From M3007 sp038246345 (GTDB taxonomy: Bacteria; Bacteroidota; Bacteroidia; Chitinophagales; Saprospiraceae), in NCBI GenBank assembly GCA_038246345.1, contig JBBRWA010000016.1:1-36368 (forward strand): a stretch of 36,368 nucleotides of DNA, in the 5' to 3' direction. Below, piece after piece: positions 15,206 through 23,574 of this stretch; the first letter of the stretch is position 1, and each line of letters starts with the position of its first letter. A program made the position numbers and the translations under genes. The notes under the pieces are model-generated. The model was not told the DNA's origin. It saw only the letters and a program-made list of their open reading frames with translations, and made no database searches.

Positions 15206-16339
15206 ATGCGCAACACACTCTTTGCATTCCTCCTCATTTTCTTTGCCTGCCAATCGCAAAAGCCGCAAGAATCGACCAAAACAACCTTGTACGTTGGCAC
15301 CTACACCCAAAAAGAAGGGCACGTAGATGGCAAAGGCGATGGCATTTACAAAATGACTTTTGACCCGGCCACCCTTGCACTGACCGTGACCGACACGATA
15401 AGCGGCATGATAAACCCCTCTTTTTTGGCTTTGTCGAATGATCAACAATCGCTCTATGCCGTTAACGAGATCGGTCCAGGAAGCGAGGCTATCGGATTGT
15501 TTGAAGCCTACAACATCCGTAAAGGAGATTTTGGTAAAAAAATGTTCTCCAATAGCACACAAGGCTACGCCCCCTGCCATATTGCCTTGAGCCCGAATGG
15601 AAAGCTGGCCATTGTTTCCAACTATGCTGGCGGCATGGTATCTGTTATTCCGCTGTCAGTACAAGCAGATTCAGGCGTGCAAACCATTCGTTTGCCAGCA
15701 GTGAAAAAAAGCAGCCCAAGGCAAGACGATTCCCACCCGCACAGCGCCATTTTCAGTGTTGATGGTAAAATGGTGTATGTGGCCGATCTCGGTACCGACC
15801 GTATCATGGCTTTTCAGGTGGATGAAACAAACCAAAAACTTGCTCCCGCCTCAAGCCCTTTTTTCGAATTGCCCGAAGGCTCAGGACCCAGGCATATTAG
15901 CCTTTCTGCTGATGGTAAAGTATTATATGCCCTTTGTGAATTGAACAACACAATTGCCGTGCTCGACATCTCCAGCCCGGTGGATATCCATTTGCTACAA
16001 AGCATCAGCACCTTGCCCGCCGATTTTCAAGGCAAAAGTTATGGGGCGGATATTCATCTTTCAAAAGATGGAAAAATGCTGTACGCCTCGAACAGGGGCC
16101 ATAATTCCATCGCCATTTTTAAGGTAAAATTGGATGGAAAGCTGGAAAGTAAAGGCGAAGTAGGTGCCGAAGGTAAAACCCCGCGCAATTTTCACCTGAC
16201 CAACGATGGGCGCTGGATGCTGGTTGCCAACCAGGACACAGGCAATATTGCGTTGTTTGACTTGAAAAAGGAAGAATTGCCCGTTTTTGTGAAAAGCATT
16301 CAGGTGAACACCCCTGTCTCCATTGTTGAGGTTAAGTAA
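15206..16339 (+). CDS. Lactonase-family seven-bladed propeller lipoprotein
   Basis: The 377-residue protein has a lipoprotein-like signal (MRNTLFAFLLIFFAC, Cys15) and then the whole lactonase fold of the 6-phosphogluconolactonase (Pgl, YbhE) family. Diagnostic stretches are LYVGTYTQ, SHPHSAIFSVDGKMVYVADLGTD, GPRHISLSADGKVLYA, LYASNRGHNSIAIF and GKTPRNFHLTNDG. Cytoplasmic Pgl hydrolyses 6-phosphogluconolactone. This member is exported, so it probably acts on another sugar lactone or binds a periplasmic ligand. The start at 15206 gives the signal directly. A degenerate -7 box (CAAATTTG, 15159) lies upstream. The gene is followed by nfu without overlap. Confidence 0.88.
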   Translation: MRNTLFAFLLIFFACQSQKPQESTKTTLYVGTYTQKEGHVDGKGDGIYKMTFDPATLALTVTDTISGMINPSFLALSNDQQSLYAVNEIGPGSEAIGLFEAYNIRKGDFGKKMFSNSTQGYAPCHIALSPNGKLAIVSNYAGGMVSVIPLSVQADSGVQTIRLPAVKKSSPRQDDSHPHSAIFSVDGKMVYVADLGTDRIMAFQVDETNQKLAPASSPFFELPEGSGPRHISLSADGKVLYALCELNNTIAVLDISSPVDIHLLQSISTLPADFQGKSYGADIHLSKDGKMLYASNRGHNSIAIFKVKLDGKLESKGEVGAEGKTPRNFHLTNDGRWMLVANQDTGNIALFDLKKEELPVFVKSIQVNTPVSIVEVK

Positions 16340-16373
16340 TCCAAATTTTTAAACCATTCTCCCTGATTTCTGT

Positions 16374-16381
16374 TACTTTTG
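16374..16381 (+). promoter_or_regulatory. Bacteroidota -7 box before nfu
   Basis: TACTTTTG matches TAnnTTTG and lies 29 bp before the ATG at 16411. The -33 element is not recognisable. Confidence 0.4.
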
Positions 16382-16410
16382 CAACTGAATTTTTAAGACA
16401 AATATTAATT

Positions 16411-17022
16411 ATGGAAGCTGTAGCTGCAAAAAGTCCCGTGATGTTGTACACCGAGCAAACGCCCAACCCGGATGCGCTCAAATACGTCACCAACCGCATG
16501 CTTTACCGCGGCATCGCCGATTTTAAAGACAAGGAAATGGCCGCTCAGTGGAGCCCATTGGCCAATAGCCTGATGGAGCTGCCCTACATCAAGAGCGTTT
16601 ATTTCAACAACAACTACGTGACGGTGATGAAGGAGTTGAACTACGAGTGGGAGGATATCATGCTCAAAATCAAGGAGTTCATTAAAGACTACGTTGAAAA
16701 AGACGGCGTTGTGGTGCTGGAAGGCTTTTCCGAGTTTATGGAAAAAGCAATGGCAGAGAACAACGCCGCCCAATTCAGCGGCGAAGGCGGTGAAATTGCC
16801 AAAAAAGTCAAAGAACTGATCGATACATACGTGAAACCAGCCGTCGAAATGGACGGCGGCAACATCGAATTCAAAGCTTTTGAAGCCGGAAAAGTGTACG
16901 TCACCATGCAAGGCTCTTGCAGTGGCTGCCCCTCTTCCTCGGTCACGCTGAAAGCGGGCATTGAAGGCATGTTGAAGCGGATGATTCCAGAAGTGCTGGA
17001 AGTAGTGCAGGAGATGGAATAA
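16411..17022 (+). CDS. Nfu-type Fe-S cluster carrier protein
   Basis: The 203-residue protein has two domains. Residues about 9-95 (YTEQTPNPDALKYVTNR through the IKEFI helix) are the Nfu N-terminal domain. Residues about 125-200 are the NifU C-terminal domain with the cluster-binding Cys170-Ser-Gly-Cys173 motif, followed by SSSVTLKAGIEGMLKR. Such proteins receive [4Fe-4S] clusters from the assembly scaffold and pass them to target enzymes in the cytoplasm. No other Fe-S assembly genes are adjacent. The length and architecture match the Bacteroidota form, so the gene is probably functional. A GGTTTC array begins 5 bp after the stop. Confidence 0.93.
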   Translation: MEAVAAKSPVMLYTEQTPNPDALKYVTNRMLYRGIADFKDKEMAAQWSPLANSLMELPYIKSVYFNNNYVTVMKELNYEWEDIMLKIKEFIKDYVEKDGVVVLEGFSEFMEKAMAENNAAQFSGEGGEIAKKVKELIDTYVKPAVEMDGGNIEFKAFEAGKVYVTMQGSCSGCPSSSVTLKAGIEGMLKRMIPEVLEVVQEME

Positions 17023-17349
17023 AAGTGGGTTTCCGGTTTCTGGTTTCAAGGTTTCATGGTTGTTGATACTTTTGGCTCCACATTTACAGTACCATACAAT
17101 AGGTTTTTAAGTATTAATTGACATTTACGCACCTTTCACCAAGGCGCCAACAATATCAAGGGGTTGTGTCAAAATGTATGCAAGGTTAAAATTTAAAAAA
17201 GCGGTCCGATTTTAATTTGGCGTTTGGCACAAAGTTGTCAACTTTTAAAAGTTGACAACTTTTCACGCTATTATAGCCAACTATTATTTCGCAATCGAGC
17301 CGTGAACTTTTTTCTGCATACCTTTTGACATAACGCCTAACACGAGCAC
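17023..17349. other. Intergenic region with array and palindrome
   Basis: No gene is visible. A GGTTTC-type tandem array occupies 17027-17060, immediately after the nfu stop. A 32-bp palindrome sits at 17231-17262. The rest is AT-rich leader of the flippase gene. Confidence 0.6.
17231..17262. repeat. Perfect 32-bp palindrome
   Basis: The two 16-base halves (17231-17246 and 17247-17262) are exact reverse complements with the core ACTTTTAAAAGT. The outer part AAAGTTGTCAA shares TTGTCAA with the hairpin at 6376. It may be a dispersed element or a regulator site for the flippase gene 88 bp downstream. Confidence 0.6.
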
Positions 17350-18828
17350 ATGTCCCTAATTAAAAAACTCGCTGGCGAAACGGCGCTCTACGGCCTTAGC
17401 AGCATTTTCGGGCGCTTTTTAAATGTGATGTTGGTGCCGCTCTACACACGGACCCTGGGGCCTGGCGAATACGGCATTGTTACCGATTTGTACGCCATTT
17501 CGGCTTTCCTTATCATCATTTACGCCTATCGGATGGAGTCGGCGTTTTTCCGTTTTGGTACGCCGAAAGAAGATCGCGAAAAGACATTTTCAACAGCACT
17601 TATTTCATTACTGATAAGCACAGCCATCATTACCGGCGTGCTTTTTTTGTTTGCCCAACCCATCGCCTCGGCGGCGCAATACGATGCGCACCCGGAATAC
17701 ATCCGCTGGTTCGCCTTGATGCTGGCCTTTGATGCGCTCTCGGAGCTGCCTTTTGCGCGCTTGCGGCTGGAGCAACGCCCCATCCGATTTGTCAGCACCA
17801 AACTGGTGAACATCGGCACCAATATTTCCTTAAACCTGTTTTGGCTCGTTTTCTGTCCCTGGGCGGCCAGCAACGGCATCACTTGGGTGCATTGGGTATG
17901 GTCGCCAGGTTTGGGGGTCGGCTACATTTTCTTGTCAAACGTACTGGCCAGTTTAATTACCCTAGTGTTATTGTTGCCAGAGTTTCGCGCCATTCGCTTG
18001 CCTTTTGACAAGGCATTATGGACTAAAATGATGGTATATGCGGCGCCACTCATCATTGTTGGTTTTGCAGGCATGGTGAATGAAATGCTCAGCCGCACCA
18101 TGATGAAATACTTGCTCACGGGGACACCCGAAGAAAACATGGCGCAACTGGGTATTTTCGGAGCCAATTACAAGCTGGCCATGCTCATCACCTTATTTAC
18201 CCAAGCTTACCGCTACGCTGCAGAGCCGTTTTTATTTAGCCATGCTGCCGACGAAAACGCCATGCAAACACAGTCGGAGGTGACAAAATGGTTCACCATA
18301 GCAGCCGCCACCGGTATGTTGGGCATCTTGCTGTTTTTGGATCTGGTCAAACATTTCCTGGGCAAAGATTTTCACAGCGGGGTAGGGGTGGTGCCTATAT
18401 TATTGTGTGCCAACCTATTGCTGGGTGTGTACTACAATTTCTCTGTTTGGTTTCGGCTGAAGGATCGCACTGGCCTGGGTGCCTGGATTTCTTTGGCTGG
18501 CGCAGCAGTTACCATCGTGCTGAACATTCTCTGGATCCCAACCTTTGGGTACATAGGTGCTGCCTGGGTCACCCTCATTTGCTATCTTTTCATGTCGTGG
18601 GCAACCTGGATGACCGGCCGCAAGCATTACCCCGTGCCTTACGAAATAGGCCGCATGGCCTGGTATTCCATTTCTGCCCTGGGTTTGTGGGGAATAAGTA
18701 CCCTGCTGGAGCCATTGCTGCCAATGGCTGCCATCTGGAGCTTGCGGGTGTTGTTGTTTATTGGGTATTTGGTGATGGTGTGGTGGTTGGAATTGCGGGG
18801 GAGAAGTGGCTCTAAAAAGGCTGAATAG
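17350..18828 (+). CDS. Polysaccharide flippase (Wzx/MOP family)
   Basis: The 492-residue protein is an integral membrane protein with about 14 hydrophobic segments. Its N-terminus (LAGETALYGLSSIFGRFLNVMLVPLYTRTLGPGEYGIVTDLYA) is typical of polysaccharide biosynthesis proteins of the MOP superfamily, which flip lipid-linked saccharide units across the inner membrane. The family usually has 12-14 helices and 420-500 residues, so the gene is complete. No glycosyltransferase or polymerase cluster surrounds it, so it stands alone here. That is common for Bacteroidota members of this family. The substrate cannot be told from sequence. Confidence 0.9.
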   Translation: MSLIKKLAGETALYGLSSIFGRFLNVMLVPLYTRTLGPGEYGIVTDLYAISAFLIIIYAYRMESAFFRFGTPKEDREKTFSTALISLLISTAIITGVLFLFAQPIASAAQYDAHPEYIRWFALMLAFDALSELPFARLRLEQRPIRFVSTKLVNIGTNISLNLFWLVFCPWAASNGITWVHWVWSPGLGVGYIFLSNVLASLITLVLLLPEFRAIRLPFDKALWTKMMVYAAPLIIVGFAGMVNEMLSRTMMKYLLTGTPEENMAQLGIFGANYKLAMLITLFTQAYRYAAEPFLFSHAADENAMQTQSEVTKWFTIAAATGMLGILLFLDLVKHFLGKDFHSGVGVVPILLCANLLLGVYYNFSVWFRLKDRTGLGAWISLAGAAVTIVLNILWIPTFGYIGAAWVTLICYLFMSWATWMTGRKHYPVPYEIGRMAWYSISALGLWGISTLLEPLLPMAAIWSLRVLLFIGYLVMVWWLELRGRSGSKKAE

Positions 18829-18930
18829 GCAGCGTTTCCTATTTTTGGCCACAACCTCGTAGGTTTTTTTCTAACCTAAGCGGTTTAAGTCGCGGCACAG
18901 ACGATGAAAAATCATCGGATCAAACGGCCC

Positions 18931-18959
18931 TCGTCTGACCACTTTTCGTGGTCCGACGA
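18931..18959. repeat. Hairpin TCGTC-GACCAC/GTGGTC-GACGA
   Basis: Two stem segments of 5 and 6 bp with one mismatch between them enclose a TTTTC loop. It lies about 100 bp past the flippase stop and lacks a T run, so its role as a terminator is uncertain. Confidence 0.45.
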
Positions 18960-19113
18960 ATAAGTAGAAACGGATGCTGCTTCTTTCTCCTCGTCCCTCC
19001 TGCTAAATACATGGCCATACTTTCTTTGTTTTTTAATCTAGCGCATCTACACAAATCAAAAGCTAGCTAGAATCAATTGGCAAAGCAATTGCTTCTATTT
19101 TATTTCCAAATTG

Positions 19114-19215
19114 AAACCCAAGCAGGCGTGTCATTCCGAGCGAAGCGAGGAACCTGATTCTAGATGCTAACACAGGTTCCTCGCTTCGCTCGGAATGACA
19201 CGCCTGCTTGGGTTT
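19114..19215. repeat. Perfect 43-bp inverted repeat (CHSERSEE-type element)
   Basis: Arms 19114-19156 and 19173-19215 are exact reverse complements around a 16-nt loop. They contain GTCATTCCGAGCGAAGCGAG, a motif found in many Bacteroidota genomes as a dispersed palindrome. The perfect match over 43 bp implies recent origin or active maintenance. Confidence 0.8.
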
Positions 19216-19418
19216 TAATATAATGCACGGTTGGTGCCCGCCAATGCGAAGACATGCACATACACTTACTTTTTTCGACCCTACGAAGTTTAAGTCATGG
19301 GATAAGTAAAGGGACTGGTTCCTTCCCAAGCACCCAGCCTCTTTTGACCCGCGGCCTATTTATATGCCCGCCATTCGACCCTTTTTTCCTATTTTTCCGC
19401 CTCATTATAAAATGTTCC

Positions 19419-21485
19419 ATGAAAAACATCCTTGCCCTCCTTCTTCTTCCAATAACCCTCTCCGCTCAAAACGGCCAACAGAACGGGTTCTCCTTAGGCT
19501 TCGGCACTCCGCCGCCCGATGCCTGGCATATCGTGGCCGACAACATCGACCCGGCGCATTACTTCGGCATCACCGTTGCCAATGGCATGATCGGCCTGGT
19601 GTCTTCGCCAGAGCCCATGAAAGTGAAAGACGTGGTGCTGAATGGTGCTTACGACAACTATCTCCGCGGCCGCGTATCCAACATCCTCAAAGGCTTCAAT
19701 TTCATGAACATGAACCTGGATGTGGACGGTCGGCGCGTCGGGCGTTCCGATATTTCGGCCTACAAACAAGTGCTGGATATGCGCCACGCGCAATTGGAAA
19801 CCAGTTACGACGTAGGCGATAAACTCTCCGTGAAACAAACGCTCATGGCGCTGCGCCACCTGCCATTTTGCGCCCTGTCCATCGTGGAAATTACCGCCAA
19901 AAAAGACGTGACCATCACCCCCATGGCGGTCATTGAAGCGCCGGAGATGTTGCAGGATGTCCGCAATTATTACGCAGAAATCGACCGGCCACACGTGCTG
20001 ATTCCATTGCTGACCTCAGTGGGTAAAAGCCCGACCGGGAAATACACGGTCGCAGCCTCCAGCAGCTATATTTTTGAGGAACCTCATGGCCAAGAACCCG
20101 ATCTGATCCACGAAGATTGGGACTACAACATGCACCTGCTGAAATTCTATAAAAAACTGAAAGCAGGGGAAACGTACAAATTTGCCATTGTCGGCACGCT
20201 CATCAGCACCGCCCACACCGTAGATGCCCACAACGAAGCCGAACGCCTCACCATTTTTGCGGCACTGGAGCATACCGAACGCCTGCTGAAACGCCACAAT
20301 GCTGAATGGGACAAACTCTGGGAATCTGACATTACCATCGAAGGCGACGTAGATGCTACCCGCGACGTGCATTCGGCTATGTACCACTTGTACTCCTTTG
20401 GCCGGGAAGGCACCGCGCTCAGTCTGTCACCCATGGGCCTGAGTGGACTGGGCTATAACGGTCACGTTTTCTGGGACACCGAATTGTGGATGTACCCGCC
20501 GATGCTGCTCCTGCACCCTGAAATCGCCAAGTCTTTCCTGGAATTCCGCTACCAATTGCTGGAACCAGCCAAACAAAACGCCTTTTCGCATGGCTACAAA
20601 GGCGCCATGTACCCCTGGGAAAGTACGACGACCGGACAAGAAGAAACACCCGTTTGGGCCTTGACGGGACCATTCCAACAGCATATTACGGGTTGTGTCG
20701 GCTGGGCAGCCTGGCAATACTACCTGGTGACCAAGGACAAAACCTGGCTGAAAGAGCGCGGCTGGCCCATACTAAAGGAAGTCGCCGAATTCTGGGCGAG
20801 TCGCGTGGAGCGCAATGGCCCCGGCCATTACGACATCAACAACGTGATCGGTGCCAACGAATGGCAGGAAAATATCGACAACAACGCTTTCACCAATGGC
20901 ATGGCCATCACTGTACTGCGTTACGCCACCGATGCCGCCAAAGAACTCGGCATGAGCCCCAATCCTGATTGGGCGCACGTTTCAGACAATATCCCCATCC
21001 TAAAATTCCCCGACGGCACGACAAAGGAAAACGCAACTTACAACGGGGAAATAATCAAACAGGCGGATGTGAACTTGCTTTCTTACCCCTTAAAGGTCAT
21101 CACAGACCCGGTGCAAGTGAAAAAAGACATGGACTATTACCAGCCACGCATGTCGCCGGAAGGCCCGGCAATGGGCAATGCTGTCCTCACCGTTTCTGCT
21201 GCGCGAGCAGGCGATGCTGAGCGCGCCTATGATCTTTGGGTGAGTAGTTACAAGCCTAATGAAGTGCCGCCATTCGGGGTGTTGTCGGAAGCGGCTGGAG
21301 GTAGCAATCCTTATTTCGCTACGGGCGCGGGAGGGTTCTTGCAAGCCACTATTATGGGCTTCGGCGGTCTGGACATTACCCCGCAGGGCATTGTTCAATT
21401 AAAAACGAAGCTGCCGAAGAAATGGAAGTCGATGACGATTACGGGGATTGGGGTGGAGAAGAAAACGTTTGTGGTCAGGAATTAA
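19419..21485 (+). CDS. Secreted glycoside hydrolase family 65 protein
   Basis: The 688-residue protein has a signal peptide (MKNILALLLLPITLSAQ). The ATG at 19419 is preferred over an upstream in-frame ATG at 19254, which would add 55 unrelated residues. GH65 hallmarks are VFWDTELWMYP with Asp353, and IGANEWQENIDNNAFTN, where Glu481 fits the general acid of the family. GH65 includes disaccharide phosphorylases and alpha-glucosidases such as the glucosylgalactosyl-hydroxylysine glucosidase. The export signal favours a hydrolase over a phosphorylase, because the periplasm is poor in free phosphate-ester chemistry. It probably cleaves alpha-glucosides outside the cytoplasm. The stop codon runs directly into a 7-bp tandem array. 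Confidence 0.88.
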   Translation: MKNILALLLLPITLSAQNGQQNGFSLGFGTPPPDAWHIVADNIDPAHYFGITVANGMIGLVSSPEPMKVKDVVLNGAYDNYLRGRVSNILKGFNFMNMNLDVDGRRVGRSDISAYKQVLDMRHAQLETSYDVGDKLSVKQTLMALRHLPFCALSIVEITAKKDVTITPMAVIEAPEMLQDVRNYYAEIDRPHVLIPLLTSVGKSPTGKYTVAASSSYIFEEPHGQEPDLIHEDWDYNMHLLKFYKKLKAGETYKFAIVGTLISTAHTVDAHNEAERLTIFAALEHTERLLKRHNAEWDKLWESDITIEGDVDATRDVHSAMYHLYSFGREGTALSLSPMGLSGLGYNGHVFWDTELWMYPPMLLLHPEIAKSFLEFRYQLLEPAKQNAFSHGYKGAMYPWESTTTGQEETPVWALTGPFQQHITGCVGWAAWQYYLVTKDKTWLKERGWPILKEVAEFWASRVERNGPGHYDINNVIGANEWQENIDNNAFTNGMAITVLRYATDAAKELGMSPNPDWAHVSDNIPILKFPDGTTKENATYNGEIIKQADVNLLSYPLKVITDPVQVKKDMDYYQPRMSPEGPAMGNAVLTVSAARAGDAERAYDLWVSSYKPNEVPPFGVLSEAAGGSNPYFATGAGGFLQATIMGFGGLDITPQGIVQLKTKLPKKWKSMTITGIGVEKKTFVVRN

Positions 21486-21522
21486 TGATGAGTGATGAGT
21501 GATGAATGATGAGCGATGAATG
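21484..21522. repeat. 7-bp tandem array GATGAGT
   Basis: Five to six copies of GATGAGT/GATGAAT follow the GH65 stop codon with no gap; the TAA at 21483-21485 flows into TGATGAGTGATGAG. The unit is the same as in the array behind the OstA-like gene (29258). Confidence 0.75.
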
Positions 21523-21588
21523 GCGCGCGTTGCTCAAGGATTTGGAGGAGTTTTGGGCTGCTTGGTTTCAATTTTTAAAATTTTAAAA

Positions 21589-22149
21589 ATGAAAAATATT
21601 GGTTTTCCTACAAGGTTCGTAACCACCCGCAATATGTTGATTGTGACGGTGTTGTACATGTTGTTTCCCCTGTTTGTCTTGCCACACGCCCAAAGGACAT
21701 TGGTGGCAGCTTCCGGCAAGGCAAGCTATGTGCCCCTGGATTTAAGGCCAGGCTTTTCGCCCGACCAAGCCTGGGAAGCCTTGGATGCTTTGGGTGAAAC
21801 GGGTCGGCAGCAATACCGTTTTATGGAAATGGTTATGGATGTGGTTTACCCGCTTACCTACGGACTTTTCTTCGCCTTCTTGATCGTTTTCCTGTTCCAA
21901 TTAGTGGGCGGCAGATTGGGTAAAATGACGGCGGTTGCATGGCTGCCCTTGGTCGGCATGGTAGCCGATTGGCTGGAAAATTTCGGCATCATTCAATTGA
22001 TCGATGCCTTTCCTGCACGGGCCGATGGCTGGGCGCGTTTTGCAGCTGCAGCAGGCCAGGCAAAGTGGTTTTTTTCAGGCGTCGCGCTATTGTATATCAT
22101 GGTGGGTTTGGGGGCCTGGGGATGGAAGGTTATAAAGCAGCGGCCTTGA
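21589..22149 (+). CDS. Small four-helix membrane protein of unknown function
   Basis: The 186-residue protein, read from ATG 21589, has four hydrophobic segments: about residues 17-35 (MLIVTVLYMLFPLFVLP), 85-107 (YPLTYGLFFAFLIVFLFQLV), 113-135 (AVAWLPLVGMVADWLENFGI) and 158-180 (WFFSGVALLYIMVGLGAW). An in-frame start at 21520 would add a poorly conserved-looking, partly repeat-derived leader. A periplasmic loop lies between helices 1 and 2. I do not recognise a named family. The gene stands between GH65 and a convergent VWA gene, and a GGTTTCA array starts 9 bp after its stop. Confidence 0.7.
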   Translation: MKNIGFPTRFVTTRNMLIVTVLYMLFPLFVLPHAQRTLVAASGKASYVPLDLRPGFSPDQAWEALDALGETGRQQYRFMEMVMDVVYPLTYGLFFAFLIVFLFQLVGGRLGKMTAVAWLPLVGMVADWLENFGIIQLIDAFPARADGWARFAAAAGQAKWFFSGVALLYIMVGLGAWGWKVIKQRP

Positions 22150-22157
22150 CGAAAAAT

Positions 22158-22316
22158 TGGGTTTCAAGGTTTCAGGTTTCAAGGTTTCAGGTTTACACGA
22201 TCTGTTCGTGGCCTTGAAAAAGAGTTTCAAAGCAACTACAAATCGCGTAAACCTGAAACCTGAAACCCTGAAACCTGAAACCTTGACAACCTGAAACCTT
22301 GACAACCTGAAACCCT
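22158..22316. repeat. Mirrored GGTTTCA arrays between convergent genes
   Basis: GGTTTCA/AGGTTTCA repeats (22158-22195) lead into GGTTTACACGATCTGTT (22190-22206). The right half has the mirrored module AACTACAAATCGCGTAAACC (22234-22253) and then repeated CCTGAAA units to 22316, one base before the stop of the VWA gene. Both convergent genes thus end in the same unit on their own coding strand. A related array with the same module is at 30394. Confidence 0.75.
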
Positions 22317-22317
22317 T

Positions 22318-23469
22318 TTAAAACTCAAACCCCTTCCCTTTCGCCTGCTCCACCACAGCCTCAATCAGCACATTGTCAAGCGTTTGCGTCGCACTTTGCT
22401 TTTTCATTTCTTCGGCAATAAACGCCTGCATTTCTTTCTCCAGGGCTTTCAACTCCTCCCGAACAGCCGCCCGCTCCGCGCTTAGCTGCTCAATGGCCGC
22501 TTTCAATTCCGCTTCAGTTTTGCCGCGCAACTCAACAGGCAATTCGTCTTTTTTTACCGTTTTGGCGAAGTCCTTGTCGTCTTTTGCAGCATCCACAATA
22601 TCCCAGTCTGCATTGCTATACGAAGCTTTGCATTTTGCGGCGGCGCGTTGCACGGAATTGGCTTTACCGTACACGGCTGCGTTTTCGTCTTGCTTCATTT
22701 GCCGTTCTTTTTTGGATTCGCCTGCTGCGCCGTAGCCGAGGTAGGTTTTGTTCAGCCGCTCATTGAGCTTCATGATTTTGTCGTCGTAAGGCGTTGCAAT
22801 ATGCACCACCTTTTCGCCGGTGTCGATGTTGAGGTACCTGCCATTGCCGATGGTAGCGCCCTCTTTCCAAAAGGTGCGCACGCCAGTATCATAATCGCCG
22901 CAATAGATGGTGTTGATGACAATGCCACTTTGGATGGCGCTGGCGCAACTGCGCCGGAAATTTACCTTGCCTTGGTCGAAAGGCTCATTGCCGGCGATGA
23001 CGATGATTTTCAAATGACTTTGGTCCGTAGACCAGGGCAATAGCTCTTGGGCAGATTGAATGACCCAGCCGCAAAATTCATCGCCACCATTCGTGCGCAG
23101 TTCGAACAACTTTTCAGAAAGCCCGTCGAGATCGGTGCCGAGCGGCTGAACCAGCCGAACATAGCCTGTTTTGCCGTCGAGCCCGGCATTTCCGTATTCA
23201 AACAGGGCGATTTCAAGTTCAACAACTTCGTCATTTTTCTTTGCAGCGGCGAGTGCATTCACCATTTTCCAGAGCTGGGCTTTGGCCTGATCGATGAGGC
23301 CGTCCATGCTGTTGCTGGTATCGAGCAGCAGGGCGACTTGAATTTTGGACCGCGGGCCATCTTTTTGGGTTTTGAGAATTTGTGCCGGAAGGGTTTGTAG
23401 GGGTGTCGGTTGGCTGCACTGGAAGTAGGAATGGAGCAGCATGAACGAAGCAAGCATTAATTTCAACAT
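22318..23469 (-). CDS. VWA-domain protein with signal/anchor and coiled-coil tail
   Basis: The 383-residue protein begins with a hydrophobic export signal (MLKLMLASFMLLHSYFQC). Cys18 might be lipidated, but the preceding Gln makes a poor lipobox. Residues about 43-230 are a von Willebrand A domain with the metal site Asp50-Thr-Ser52-Asn-Ser54 (LLDTSNSM), a further TNGGDEFCG segment and IIVIAGNEPFDQG. The last 70 residues are a charged coiled coil (AELKAAIEQLSAERAAVREELKALEKEMQAF). VWA domains bind partners through a divalent metal; this one is expected in the periplasm. The partner is unknown and no neighbouring MoxR-type ATPase is present. It is divergent from the GH3-type gene. Confidence 0.87.
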   Translation of the reverse strand: MLKLMLASFMLLHSYFQCSQPTPLQTLPAQILKTQKDGPRSKIQVALLLDTSNSMDGLIDQAKAQLWKMVNALAAAKKNDEVVELEIALFEYGNAGLDGKTGYVRLVQPLGTDLDGLSEKLFELRTNGGDEFCGWVIQSAQELLPWSTDQSHLKIIVIAGNEPFDQGKVNFRRSCASAIQSGIVINTIYCGDYDTGVRTFWKEGATIGNGRYLNIDTGEKVVHIATPYDDKIMKLNERLNKTYLGYGAAGESKKERQMKQDENAAVYGKANSVQRAAAKCKASYSNADWDIVDAAKDDKDFAKTVKKDELPVELRGKTEAELKAAIEQLSAERAAVREELKALEKEMQAFIAEEMKKQSATQTLDNVLIEAVVEQAKGKGFEF

Positions 23470-23546
23470 CTTGTCTTTAGGTTTGTGAACAGATTTTAAA
23501 TGGATGCCTTACAGTTTCTGAATTACACACAGCGGAATTGAAAATG

Positions 23547-23554
23547 TACCTTTG
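23547..23554 (+). promoter_or_regulatory. Bacteroidota -7 box before the GH3-type gene
   Basis: TACCTTTG matches TAnnTTTG exactly and lies 20 bp before the ATG at 23575, giving a short leader. At the -33 spacing the bases read TTAC and match only weakly. Confidence 0.4.
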
Positions 23555-23574
23555 CCCCAACAAAAAAGCTCCAC

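Larger units (their letters stand above)
18829..19418. other. Intergenic region with two hairpins
   Basis: No gene is supported. It contains a hairpin likely to terminate the flippase transcript (18931-18959) and a 43-bp inverted repeat (19114-19215). An apparent minus-strand frame here (19063-19329) translates the inverted repeat as CHSERSEE and SLGMT, a well-known artefact of this dispersed repeat. The leader of the GH65 gene follows. Confidence 0.65.

Noticed and set aside
19063..19329. Minus-strand open frame with CHSERSEE and SLGMT
   Set aside because: It is the translation of the 43-bp inverted repeat, a known annotation artefact; there is no signal peptide or domain.
22158..22316. CRISPR array
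   Set aside because: The units are 7-8 bp with no spacers of constant length, and no cas gene is present.
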